From Prevotella sp. (lineage in GTDB: Bacteria > Bacteroidota > Bacteroidia > Bacteroidales > Bacteroidaceae), in the NCBI GenBank assembly GCA_017471465.1, contig JAFUTI010000033.1, forward strand, positions 1 through 61,960: a stretch of DNA of 61,960 nt. The letters are read 5' to 3'. Below are positions 8,737 to 17,122 of this stretch, piece after piece. Both the position numbers and the translations under genes were made by a program. Every line of letters begins with the position of its first letter. The first letter of the stretch is position 1. A model generated the notes under the pieces. That model was not told where the DNA came from. It ran no database searches and was given only the letters and a program-made list of their open reading frames with translations.

Positions 8737-9622
8737 TTACACTTTTTGTTTATTTTGACTCCACCTGCCAATGGCATAGCCGACGGCAAGTATGGCAGAA
8801 CAACAGATGCCTAACATGGTCACGGCTATCGACTTGACAAGCCACTCGGGATGTTTTGCCATTTGTTCATCAGTTATATCGATGACAGTAAACACAATAA
8901 TCAGAGCTACGATTGCTGCCACTACGGCGCAAAGCATTATGCGCCAAAGCGTGCCCCACAGTCCATAGCCAAACAGTTGGCAGTAAGTAATGAAGAAATA
9001 TAGCGGAATGAGTGCGAGTATAGGCGCGAAACATTCGGCAAGGGTAACAAAGATAAGAGCCAGCGTGCTGAGGAATACCTGAATGAAGAATCCTTGTGGC
9101 AGTTTGTGGGCTGTGTGGCGAATGGTGGAACAGTACCCATGTGGGCAGAATCATCGTGGAATAGATGATAAGGAAGCCCCAGCCCTGATTCTTTTCAGCC
9201 CAGTCGAGAAAGGTAATCACGGCATCCATTCCCTTTACCGACTGAGGCTCATCGTGCGAGTTGCCCAGCAGGTTGACTATGAGCGTACACACGATAGCCA
9301 CGATGAGAAGCATCTTCACTGGCGGGAAGCTAACCTGCCGCTTGCCTGTAATATAGTCGCGAATAAGGTAGCCAGGGCGCCAGAGCAGTTGCCACAGCGT
9401 GTAGGTCATGGAGCGTGTGCCCACGCCCCATATCTCCATCACATTCTCCCTGACGCTCGACCAGTTCACCGCGCCCAGCGTGGCCTTCTGTCCGCACTGC
9501 GGGCAGAAGTTGCCAACATACTCGCGATTGCAGTTGCAGCAGCGGTGGGTCTCTTCCTCGTTCATAGCATAGTGGAACGGATTCTCCTGCCACACCCTGA
9601 AACGCCTGTACTTCGTTCTCAT
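8737..9622 (-). pseudogene. DUF3667 membrane protein, frameshifted
   Basis: The N-terminal frame begins with a zinc-ribbon-like motif (Cys28/29, Cys31, Cys40, Cys43: CCNCNREYVGNFCPQCGQK) and two hydrophobic segments typical of DUF3667. After PTWVLFHHSPHSPQTAT it goes out of frame. In another frame the protein continues as GFFIQVFLSTLALIFVTLAE and on through membrane helices to the stop at 8737. Removing one T of the CCTTGT at plus 9092-9097 joins the frames as T-G-F-F-I. A one-base insertion, real or a sequencing error, therefore splits one gene of about 295 codons. The start could also be the Met 20 codons in. Confidence 0.75.
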
Positions 9623-9632
9623 TGTTTACTGT

Positions 9633-10244
9633 TTACAGGTCGCACTTATAGCCGATGGTCAGCGTCAGACAGCTATTGCGGATGCTGCCGGGTGTGCGCC
9701 AGCCGTTGCTGAACATGTCGCCCTTGTTCATCTTCGTCAGGCCCAGGTGGTAGCGCAACTCCACGAACCAGAGGTCATCATCGCTGTCAGTGTAGAACTG
9801 CCAGTTCAGGGCCACCGGCACCGAAAGGCTGACCGTCTTCAGTTGGTCGGTGTAGCTGATGTCGTTCATGCGTGCCGAGAGTATGAAGTCGGGCTGAATG
9901 CCGGCCTTCAGCGTGATGGGGCCAACCATGAAGTTGGCCAACAGCGGAACGCTGAGGACATCTAAATACATATTCTTGTCGATGACCGAGTAGTTCACAC
10001 CCTGATAGACGTTGGTCAATCCGATGGACGGGGCGAACCAGTCGGTCACGTTGTAGCCAATCTCACCATTCGCAGCAATTCCGATGCGACCTTTAGCGTC
10101 CTCAATGTCACCCGCGAAGGTTGACCACGATGCACCCAACCAAGCCGATGAGAACCACCCGCCCTGACGGGTCTGTGCATTCACGCTCACTGCGCCGCAG
10201 ACGGTAAGGATGGAGGCGAACATCCATAGTTTCATTTGTCTCAT
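9633..10244 (-). CDS. Outer-membrane beta-barrel protein (porin family)
   Basis: A 203-residue secreted protein with signal peptide MRQMKLWMFASIL...VNAQ. The mature part alternates short beta strands and turns (WLGASWSTFAGD, IGIAANGEIGYNV, LKAGIQPDFILSAR, SLSVPVALNWQFY) and ends in LTLTIGYKCDL, as expected for an eight- to ten-strand outer-membrane barrel of the PF13568 type. Specific function unknown. It sits between the alpha/beta hydrolase (20 bases) and DUF3667 (10 bases), inside the same minus-strand run. Confidence 0.75.
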   Translation of the reverse strand: MRQMKLWMFASILTVCGAVSVNAQTRQGGWFSSAWLGASWSTFAGDIEDAKGRIGIAANGEIGYNVTDWFAPSIGLTNVYQGVNYSVIDKNMYLDVLSVPLLANFMVGPITLKAGIQPDFILSARMNDISYTDQLKTVSLSVPVALNWQFYTDSDDDLWFVELRYHLGLTKMNKGDMFSNGWRTPGSIRNSCLTLTIGYKCDL

Positions 10245-10264
10245 CTGTCTCGTTTTCTAATTAA

Positions 10265-11638
10265 TTACAGGTCAAACAGTCCGGCTAACTCAGCAAACAG
10301 CTCCGGATTGGAGGCTACGTTGATGACAAGGTCGGCCAGCCCGTCGAGCAGGTCAACGAGATCTTGGTCTGTCTTGTACTCATCATCCTGCATATACATG
10401 AGCATGGCGGTGGTGAGTAGAAAGACGGGGACTCCGTTCTCGCAGTGGTTGCCGAAGTCGCGGAAGTCGGTAGTCAGCTTGGTGCAGCCTTTACTCTTGA
10501 GATAGTTAGCCATCTGTTCGCTGACGTGCCAGTCCATGTAGAGGTCGCCGGTGCTGTGCATCACGTAGTAGGAGGTCTGCGTGTCGGGCTGCCACGTAGC
10601 GTTGGCACCACAGAGCGACTTCTCAGCAAACTTGTCGTGCATCACCTTGCCAATGCCCTTTGTCCAGTCGCAGGCAGCGGGTGTCAGAATCTCGCTCACC
10701 TTCTTGTCAATGCCTATACGCTCGTTAATCTCGCTGGTGAGGTACTGTTTGGAGAGAATCCAGTCGGAGATATGGTCGCAGAGTGGTGGCAGGAAGATGT
10801 CCTTGTAGTCGAGGCCCAGATTGTAGGTTTCGTTGAAGCTTACCATGATGAGGGGCATGGAGCACACGTAGCCGGTGAAGTCGGTCTCGACATAGTTTTC
10901 ATAGACAGTGTTGATATCGTATGGTGAAGCACCGATGCCTGTGAAAGCAATGTGAATATCGGGGCGGTGCTCTGAGATGTACTTCTGGAAGCCCACGGCG
11001 AGCATGCCGCCGCTGCTGTAGCCCAGACTGTTGATGGGCAGGCCGTCCACATTGTAGCCCTTCTGCTTCAGAATCTCCATGGCGGCATCGTAGCAGTCGA
11101 GCTGTGCCACGGCGTTGATTTCGTGACAGCAGTAGGCCTGGGGGTTGTCCTTGGTGAGCGTCCAGCCGTAGTAGTCGCTACTGATGAGGATAACGTTGAA
11201 GTCATCGTTCATGTAGATACCAATATCGTTATAGCCCGCATCGAAGAGTTGCTCGTCTTTCTGAGCATGAGTCCACTGGTGGAATATGATCAACTGGTTG
11301 GGCTCTTCCGTTTTGTTGAAGATGTGGCGTGGCATGTTGATGGTGCCAGTCATACGCACAGGGGTCTTCAGGTCGGGGCCTACACTGGTGTATTCAAACT
11401 GAATTTGGTTCATTTCGGCGCGGAACATGTTGCCCATTGCACCGTCGAGTGCCACCAACTGGCGGTCATCGTTCAGAATCTTCCAGTCGAGGCTGTAGCT
11501 GCGCTGAGCCGTGCCAGGTACGCCGTCGTTATTGGCGGGCGCCACGGAGTTGTCGTCGTTGCTGCTGCACGAGGTCATCACCGTCTGGCCACAGAGTGCA
11601 AGTATGGCGGTAAGCATCCAGAATTTGTATTGTTTCAT
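10265..11638 (-). CDS. Alpha/beta-hydrolase lipoprotein (secretory lipase-like)
   Basis: A 457-residue lipoprotein (lipobox MTSC in MKQYKFWMLTAILAL...) with an alpha/beta-hydrolase fold. The nucleophile elbow is GYSSGG with Ser208. Downstream, YYVMHSTGDLYMDWHVSEQM and FGNHCENG are good candidates for the Asp and His regions. Substrate is unknown; the size and layout resemble secreted lipase/acetyl-esterase-like hydrolases. A repeat-filled gap separates it from a second, only distantly similar hydrolase upstream. Confidence 0.75.
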   Translation of the reverse strand: MKQYKFWMLTAILALCGQTVMTSCSSNDDNSVAPANNDGVPGTAQRSYSLDWKILNDDRQLVALDGAMGNMFRAEMNQIQFEYTSVGPDLKTPVRMTGTINMPRHIFNKTEEPNQLIIFHQWTHAQKDEQLFDAGYNDIGIYMNDDFNVILISSDYYGWTLTKDNPQAYCCHEINAVAQLDCYDAAMEILKQKGYNVDGLPINSLGYSSGGMLAVGFQKYISEHRPDIHIAFTGIGASPYDINTVYENYVETDFTGYVCSMPLIMVSFNETYNLGLDYKDIFLPPLCDHISDWILSKQYLTSEINERIGIDKKVSEILTPAACDWTKGIGKVMHDKFAEKSLCGANATWQPDTQTSYYVMHSTGDLYMDWHVSEQMANYLKSKGCTKLTTDFRDFGNHCENGVPVFLLTTAMLMYMQDDEYKTDQDLVDLLDGLADLVINVASNPELFAELAGLFDL

Positions 11639-11648
11639 TTGTCTATTT

Positions 11649-11828
11649 ATTCAAGTTTCGCATTTGCTCAACTTCTTTGTAGTTAAGGAGTTAAGTAGTT
11701 ATCGCTTCGCTCGTCCTTTCGGACTGTAGTTAAGCCATTACTCTTCTCGCTGGTTTCTGCCGCCAGACATTTGGCTTAACTTCTTTAACTACTAACTACT
11801 TTACTACTTCAGAAAGTTGAATCTATTT
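11649..11828. repeat. Intergenic repeat, copy 2
   Basis: Shorter version of the element at 7295-7529, in the same orientation and in the same kind of place (directly upstream of an LWML-type gene). Relative to copy 1 it lacks the two 35-base nested blocks. The flanks ATTCAAGTTTCGCATTTGCT and CAGAAAGTTGAAT are kept. Confidence 0.85.
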
Positions 11829-11854
11829 ATTTAAGCTCGGTTGTGTGGAAGTTA

Positions 11855-13420
11855 TTACCAGAGGATGTTGCTGAAATAGCGTATGCCCGATTCCCATTTG
11901 TTGTTCAGCATCTCCTTTACATAATCGCCATGGTAGTATAAGAAGAAGGCTGTGCCTACGCTGACGTGGTCCTTGGTGTTGGAATCGTTGATCTCATATT
12001 TGCAGCAATTGTTATCAGAGCCCCAATGTCCTATCACCGAGAGCAGATTATCGTAGGGAACCACAAGATCCTTTTTGGCACTGAAGAAAGTGAACTTGGA
12101 GCCTGCGGGGGGTGTCCACCTGTCGCCATCCTCCTTGTACCAAAGGGCGTTCTTCTTGAGGCAGTGCTCGAGGATTTGCAGTTTTCTGGCCATAGTGGCA
12201 TTGGAGGGTACGGTGCCGTCGAGGAAGTAGAAGTAGGTGTCGTCGTTGAGCACACCGCGTGCGTGTGGCTTGCCTGCCCACTCATGTCCTGCGGGATATT
12301 TGGGAAAATTCCGTTCGAAGATGAGCATGTCCAGTTGATCTGTTGCTTTTTCCTTGCTGTCCATTGCCTCAAAGATTCCGGACTCTGTGACCAACGGGGT
12401 GCAAAAGTCACCGGGCTGTATGCCAGCGGTAATCATCTCCTGGTCGGTCTTGCACAGGCCATTGAGCATCAGCAGCGGCGCACAGGGCATCTGAAGGTAG
12501 TCTAATTCGCAGTAGGATTTCAATGTGGCGTATGGATCGTATGGGCCGTCGCCACAGATAGCACCCGTCCAACGAGGCAGTACCCAGTGCATCTCGGGAT
12601 GGTCGAGCCACCAACGGTAGGAGGCTGCCGAGACGGCACCGCCCTGGGAGTAGCCCACAGAGACAATTGTCCAATTATCTTTCAGATGGTGTCCGGTGTT
12701 GGTGTTGAACCATGCCTGTCCCCAGCAGGCGGCATCGACGCATTGCTTGGCTTGTACCTCGCGGCTGAGATAGGGGTGAACCCGGTCTTTGGTGCTGCCG
12801 TAGCCTTCGTAGTCAGGTACAATGACAAGGCAGTCAGTGCCAAAGGCAGAATATCCGGCCCATTTGTTGACAGCAACGGCAAAATCTGATGCCAGGCTTG
12901 TCAGGCCGTAGGTGGTGGGACGCTGGGCATCGCTGGTCACCGTACAATGGGTTACCAGGATGACATGTTCCGGGTCAGTCGTCTTCAAACCAAAAAATGC
13001 AGGATATGCTACCAAAGTGGACATGTTGATGGTGGAACCGTCGTAAGAAGTGGTTGGAACAGAGATCACTTCATATTTCAGTTTGCCAAATCCGAGGATA
13101 CCATTACCTCCCTCGGCGTTTTGTATGGAGTCACGGACGTGCTCCATCTCGGCCAACTGTTGTTGGTAGTATGCGATTTCATTCTCGCTGCCGTTGCCCG
13201 ACTGTGCTTCTTGAAGCGCATTCTGGTAATACTCGAACAAATCAATGATGCCCGATTCCGTCGGCTGAATGCTCTTCACCCTCTCCTCGATGTTGGCATA
13301 GGAATCGGTGGTGTTCGAGTTGTTGTCGTCATCGTCCGATGAACAGGCGGTGAACGTCGCGGTCATCAGGCTGCTTGTCAGGATGGCAGCCAGCATCCAT
13401 AGGAATCTCTTCGTTTTCAT
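11855..13420 (-). CDS. Alpha/beta-hydrolase lipoprotein, large
   Basis: A 521-residue lipoprotein (lipobox FTAC after MKTKRFLWMLAAIL). The Ser nucleophile lies in VGYSQGGAV (Ser258). GDRWTPPAGSKFTFFSAKKDLVVPYD and the C-terminal NTKDHVSVG region plausibly hold the acid and His. A helical stretch near residues 45-105 precedes the fold. The ATG at 13420 is preferred over the one 14 codons upstream because it starts a standard signal peptide. It lies 38 bases after the C13-protease gene. Probable secreted esterase/peptidase; substrate not deducible. Confidence 0.75.
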   Translation of the reverse strand: MKTKRFLWMLAAILTSSLMTATFTACSSDDDDNNSNTTDSYANIEERVKSIQPTESGIIDLFEYYQNALQEAQSGNGSENEIAYYQQQLAEMEHVRDSIQNAEGGNGILGFGKLKYEVISVPTTSYDGSTINMSTLVAYPAFFGLKTTDPEHVILVTHCTVTSDAQRPTTYGLTSLASDFAVAVNKWAGYSAFGTDCLVIVPDYEGYGSTKDRVHPYLSREVQAKQCVDAACWGQAWFNTNTGHHLKDNWTIVSVGYSQGGAVSAASYRWWLDHPEMHWVLPRWTGAICGDGPYDPYATLKSYCELDYLQMPCAPLLMLNGLCKTDQEMITAGIQPGDFCTPLVTESGIFEAMDSKEKATDQLDMLIFERNFPKYPAGHEWAGKPHARGVLNDDTYFYFLDGTVPSNATMARKLQILEHCLKKNALWYKEDGDRWTPPAGSKFTFFSAKKDLVVPYDNLLSVIGHWGSDNNCCKYEINDSNTKDHVSVGTAFFLYYHGDYVKEMLNNKWESGIRYFSNILW

Positions 13421-13458
13421 TTGTTTTGTAATTATGTTAATGATTTTATTGTGAATAA

Positions 13459-15885
13459 TCAATTATCTGTTGTAATAAATTCAGCGGGACTGGTGGCATA
13501 GAGGTTGCCGAAGCGGGCGGCGTTCACTATCTTCACGTGCGAGCCGATGGTGTTTCGGGCGCAGTAGAGGTAGAGGTCACGGTAGGTGGTCGTGGGGGCG
13601 GCAGTGAGGCAGTTCACGACGTTGCGGGTGAAGCGGTCGCACATCCATGTGCCCCATCGTCCCATCGACGGGTTCCAATTCTCGGCCCACGACTGCTCGC
13701 TGCCGTTGGCACCGCTGATGGCGAGTACGCCGGGGATGCCCTCGACTCGACGGATGACATTCTCGCTGAAGCATGGCTCGGTGACGATGAACATCTTGCG
13801 GTAGCGGCCCTCGGCCTGCATCCGGCTTACGGTCTCGTGCATCAGGTCAGCAGTGAAGCCATGCCCGGCGGCATTGTCGCGCCACACCAGTTCGTCGGCG
13901 CCGCCAGCAGCCTTGCTGCGGCCGTGACCGCTCCAGTAGAGCAGCACGTTTTGCCCCGCATCGGCGGGCAGCACGGTGGGGGTGCGGTCGGACGCCTTGC
14001 CCAACAGGATGTTGGCGATGTCGGCAGGTGTCAGGTCGGCGGCGGCGTAATCCACCACGGCAGCAGGCCAGCCCTCGACGGCGTCGGTGCCGCCCAAGAG
14101 GTCAGGACCGAACGCGCTGCTGCGGATGATGCCCTGTTCGGGGTTCTCGGGGTCGGAAGCCAAGGCGCGGTCGATGATGAGGATGATGTGGTCGTCGTCC
14201 ATTCCGCCGTGGCGCAACATCTGATAGACGCTGAGCACGTCGGCCTGATGGCGGTAGTTAGTCAACCCGTTAGAACCCTGCACGAGCACGGCGTAGCGGT
14301 CGGTGACCGGGGGGTACTGCGGGACGGTGCTCTCGGTGGCCATCTCGCTGAACGCTTCGAGGGCGGCCTTCTCGTCGTAGATAAATTTCCAGGCGGCGTT
14401 GGAACTGGCCACATTGTCGCTGCCCACGTCGCCGAAGTAACCGCGGTGAATGACCTGTCCGTCGAGTATCTGCCAGTGCAGATAGGTGGTGCTGGTGGCG
14501 GTGGTGTAGGTCTCCAGGTCGAAGCGTATGGCACCCGAGGCGCCACGGAACGTGTATTGCTCGCTGCGGCGGTCCTCGATGGCTTTGAGATACTGCGCCA
14601 TGGGGGTGGGCGCCCAGGCCGTGAGCGCCGCGTTCTCGTTGAAGACACTGGTGAGATAGATGATAGAGGCTATGATGCTCTCGTTGCGGGTCATGACCGC
14701 TTCGAGGTCGTTGTGCTCGGCATAGCAGGCGGCGAAGCCGGCGAGCATCAGTGCGTCGTAGAACTTGCACTCGGCGAAGGTGGGACTCTGGCCAAACTTG
14801 GCGCGGTAGCTGGTCTCGAAGCCCGTGGTGGGGTCGGCATAGGGCGAGAAGCCCTGGTAGCCCTGCAGCACGGCCGCGCCGCGCTCGCCGAGGGCATCTG
14901 TGATGTCGTCGCTGATGTCGTTGAAGGCGAAGTAGGTCTGCATCGTGTTGGCGAACATCTGCCATTGCTCGTCGTTGGCAGGGTCGTCGGGGTCGGTGGA
15001 GGGCAGGATGAGGCTGAAGGTCTCGTCGGAGGTGAACCACTGCCGGCGCAGGCGGGCTACGTCGTATAGTTGCTGCGCCGACTCCACCACGCAGAAGGTG
15101 GCGGTGGTGCCTGCACCGGTACTCTTGCGTACCTCGTCCATGTAGCTCTTCAGCCTTGTGGTCAAGTCCTCGGTGCCGGCATATTGCTCGTTGCGTAGCA
15201 GCGTGATGCCACCGTCCTCGGCGTAGAAAGGCGCCCAGTAGTTGAAGGTCTGCCCATAGACGCCCTCGGGCGCGAAGACGGCGGCCTCGGCTCTCATGAC
15301 TCCGCTGTAATACTGCACCTCAGTGGCGTAGCCGCTCATGAGCACGTCGGTGAAGGCCACGTCGGTCTCGGTGAGCGCCCAGAGGAAGGGCTTTTTGTTG
15401 AACTGACTGGCGCTGCCCGCATTCGAGACGGCATAGCGGCGGATGACCTCCTCGCTGGTGGCCGTCGGTGCGATGAGGGGCTTGAGCGTCGGCTGGCAGG
15501 CGGCGGCGAAGATGGCTACGTCATCGTTGGCGAAGGGACCGATGATGGCGGTCAGCGTAGTGTCGGCAGCCAGATGTCTGCTCAGGGCAGCCATGTCCTC
15601 GCTCTGCTCGTCGTACCATTCGAGCTTCAGCGCTACGGTCAGCGTGTCATTGAGTTGCGCCTCGCGGAAGTTGTCGAGGAACCACTGCGCCGTGCGCTCC
15701 AGCCGCTCCTTCGTAGCGGCATCGCCCAGCGGCGCCACCACGGCCACCGTGCGCTCCACCCAGTGCCGCTGCGGCTGATAGACGATGGTGTCGTCCTCCT
15801 GTTTACAGGAAGCGAAGAGTGTCAGCAGGAGCAGTATTGCTGCTACAAACCTCTTACTTCTTACATCATACTTCTTACTTCTCAT
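13459..15885 (-). CDS. Lipoprotein fusing type I periplasmic-binding fold to legumain-like C13 cysteine protease
   Basis: An 808-residue lipoprotein (lipobox FASC, Cys27). Residues about 45-500 look like a receptor-type ligand-binding region (VAVVAPLGD, TAIIGPFANDDVAIFAAACQPTLKP, the bilobed layout of branched-chain amino-acid-binding proteins). Residues about 590-790 match family C13 (legumain/GPI8): IILIIDRALASDPENPEQGII, VDYAAADLTPADI, NVLLYWSGHG (catalytic His654) and KMFIVTEPCFSE (catalytic Cys705), then GVLAISGANGSEQSWAENW. Both dyad residues are present. The ATG at 15885 overlaps the stop of the upstream BMP-type gene by 11 bases, so the two are coupled. The gene is much richer in GC than its downstream neighbours. 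A ligand-controlled surface or periplasmic protease is my inference. Confidence 0.82.
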   Translation of the reverse strand: MRSKKYDVRSKRFVAAILLLLTLFASCKQEDDTIVYQPQRHWVERTVAVVAPLGDAATKERLERTAQWFLDNFREAQLNDTLTVALKLEWYDEQSEDMAALSRHLAADTTLTAIIGPFANDDVAIFAAACQPTLKPLIAPTATSEEVIRRYAVSNAGSASQFNKKPFLWALTETDVAFTDVLMSGYATEVQYYSGVMRAEAAVFAPEGVYGQTFNYWAPFYAEDGGITLLRNEQYAGTEDLTTRLKSYMDEVRKSTGAGTTATFCVVESAQQLYDVARLRRQWFTSDETFSLILPSTDPDDPANDEQWQMFANTMQTYFAFNDISDDITDALGERGAAVLQGYQGFSPYADPTTGFETSYRAKFGQSPTFAECKFYDALMLAGFAACYAEHNDLEAVMTRNESIIASIIYLTSVFNENAALTAWAPTPMAQYLKAIEDRRSEQYTFRGASGAIRFDLETYTTATSTTYLHWQILDGQVIHRGYFGDVGSDNVASSNAAWKFIYDEKAALEAFSEMATESTVPQYPPVTDRYAVLVQGSNGLTNYRHQADVLSVYQMLRHGGMDDDHIILIIDRALASDPENPEQGIIRSSAFGPDLLGGTDAVEGWPAAVVDYAAADLTPADIANILLGKASDRTPTVLPADAGQNVLLYWSGHGRSKAAGGADELVWRDNAAGHGFTADLMHETVSRMQAEGRYRKMFIVTEPCFSENVIRRVEGIPGVLAISGANGSEQSWAENWNPSMGRWGTWMCDRFTRNVVNCLTAAPTTTYRDLYLYCARNTIGSHVKIVNAARFGNLYATSPAEFITTDN

Positions 15886-16963
15886 ATTCTGCCTCCTTCC
15901 TAATAGCTTCCTCGCGAATGCCCTCCCACTTCGCGTCGGGCAGTAGTTCATCGAAAGCCTCTTGCATAGTTGTACCGTAGGGATGCAGGATGACGTCCGT
16001 GTAGCCGTCGGCCATGCCCAGCGACTGGTGCTTCGGCATCCCCTCGCCCGAGAACCAGCTGCCGATTGTGCTGATGACAGCATTGTCAACATGCTTCACC
16101 ACCGAGTAATGGCATCGGGCTGATGTCTTCTTGCTGTCGATGCCCACATACTGGTAGCCGCCGATCAACTCTGTAAGGCGGAAGAACGTGTTTGCCGCGC
16201 CGCCGCAGACAGGCATGAGCAGACGGTTAGAGGATTCCCATTCCTCCTCCGGCTCTGCCATGATGCGAAGGGCGGTGGAATCGGCCACGCTGAAGCCATC
16301 GCCATTCTCCTCGGCTATGTATCCGCTGACGAGCACCTTCTCGTCATCGGTCGTGATGTAGTCTGTACCGAAACCGTCGGCAAAACCCTGCATAGCCTCG
16401 GCCACGGCCTTGTCCTTGGGGTTGGCTCCCAGAAGCAGCACGTCGCCGGCCACGATGGGCGCAATGGCTCCGGCAGCATACATCGCCCCGTAGTAGGGCA
16501 TATAGAGCGTAGAGCCTTTGCCGCTGAGCGGCGTGCTGGTCTCTAAGTATAGAAGGTCGGCGCGCGGGTTGGCCTCTATACGCTGGCTGTTCTGCCGCAC
16601 CTCCTCATCGTAGAGCGTGCTGGCCACGATGAGCAGACGGCGCACAGTGTCCGTGGCGGCACTCATCTCGGCGATGGTCTGTTCCAGGAAGATGCGTCCA
16701 CCGTCGCCGGTGATGGGCGAGAGGTGGAGCGTGCGCAGCCCCATCATGGCGGCCGCCTCCTCTACGCCCTGATAGACAAGGTCGTTGTACGACTGGTCGC
16801 CAATGCCGTCGGGGGCATAGAGCACCGTGACGAGCGGCGCCCCACTGCTCTGGTCGTTCGGGTCAGGCTCATAGATGATGTCGCCGTCCTTCGTGCAGGC
16901 CGCAAGCAGCAACGCCGCCAAGGATGCCAAGAATGCCAAGGATGGCAAGGATAGTCTTTTCAT
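15875..16963 (-). CDS. BMP family (Med/PnrA-like) substrate-binding lipoprotein
   Basis: A 362-residue lipoprotein (lipobox LLAAC, Cys23) with a type I periplasmic-binding fold like basic membrane proteins that bind nucleosides: VTVLYAPDGIGDQSYNDLVYQGVEEA (typical GIGDxSFN motif), a central MPYYGAMYAAGAIAPIVAG segment (the family's GAxAGxxA region) and VGIDSKKTSARCHYSVVKHVDNAV. No ABC permease or ATPase is adjacent, so it may sense rather than feed a transporter. The ATG at 16963 is chosen for the signal peptide. Translational coupling to the C13-fusion gene suggests a two-protein unit. Confidence 0.82.
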   Translation of the reverse strand: MKRLSLPSLAFLASLAALLLAACTKDGDIIYEPDPNDQSSGAPLVTVLYAPDGIGDQSYNDLVYQGVEEAAAMMGLRTLHLSPITGDGGRIFLEQTIAEMSAATDTVRRLLIVASTLYDEEVRQNSQRIEANPRADLLYLETSTPLSGKGSTLYMPYYGAMYAAGAIAPIVAGDVLLLGANPKDKAVAEAMQGFADGFGTDYITTDDEKVLVSGYIAEENGDGFSVADSTALRIMAEPEEEWESSNRLLMPVCGGAANTFFRLTELIGGYQYVGIDSKKTSARCHYSVVKHVDNAVISTIGSWFSGEGMPKHQSLGMADGYTDVILHPYGTTMQEAFDELLPDAKWEGIREEAIRKEAEYEK

Positions 16964-17000
16964 ACCTCTGTTATAGTCCCTATGGACATCTGTTTGGCCG

Positions 17001-17031
17001 CAAAGGTACATATTTTCCCACACGCGCGCAA
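17001..17031 (-). promoter_or_regulatory. Promoter of the BMP/C13 lipoprotein operon
   Basis: On the minus strand TTG (plus 29-31 of 17000), 20 bases, then TACCTTTG (plus 17001-17008), an exact TTG-N20-TAnnTTTG promoter, 38 bases before the ATG at 16963. No other clear box is seen in the gaps down to 5.8 kb, so it may serve much of the cluster. Confidence 0.7.
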
Positions 17032-17122
17032 TAATGTACAAAAATAAGCAAGTCGTTTGCAAAAATTAGCAATCCCCACAGCAAACAAACTGCGGGGATT
17101 GTTATTCGGTTGAATCACTTGG

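Noticed and set aside
13537-15069. 510-codon plus-strand open frame opposite the C13-fusion gene
   Set aside because: Composition artefact of GC-rich coding sequence; the translation is Gly/Val/Ala-rich without domains, while the minus frame has clear motifs.
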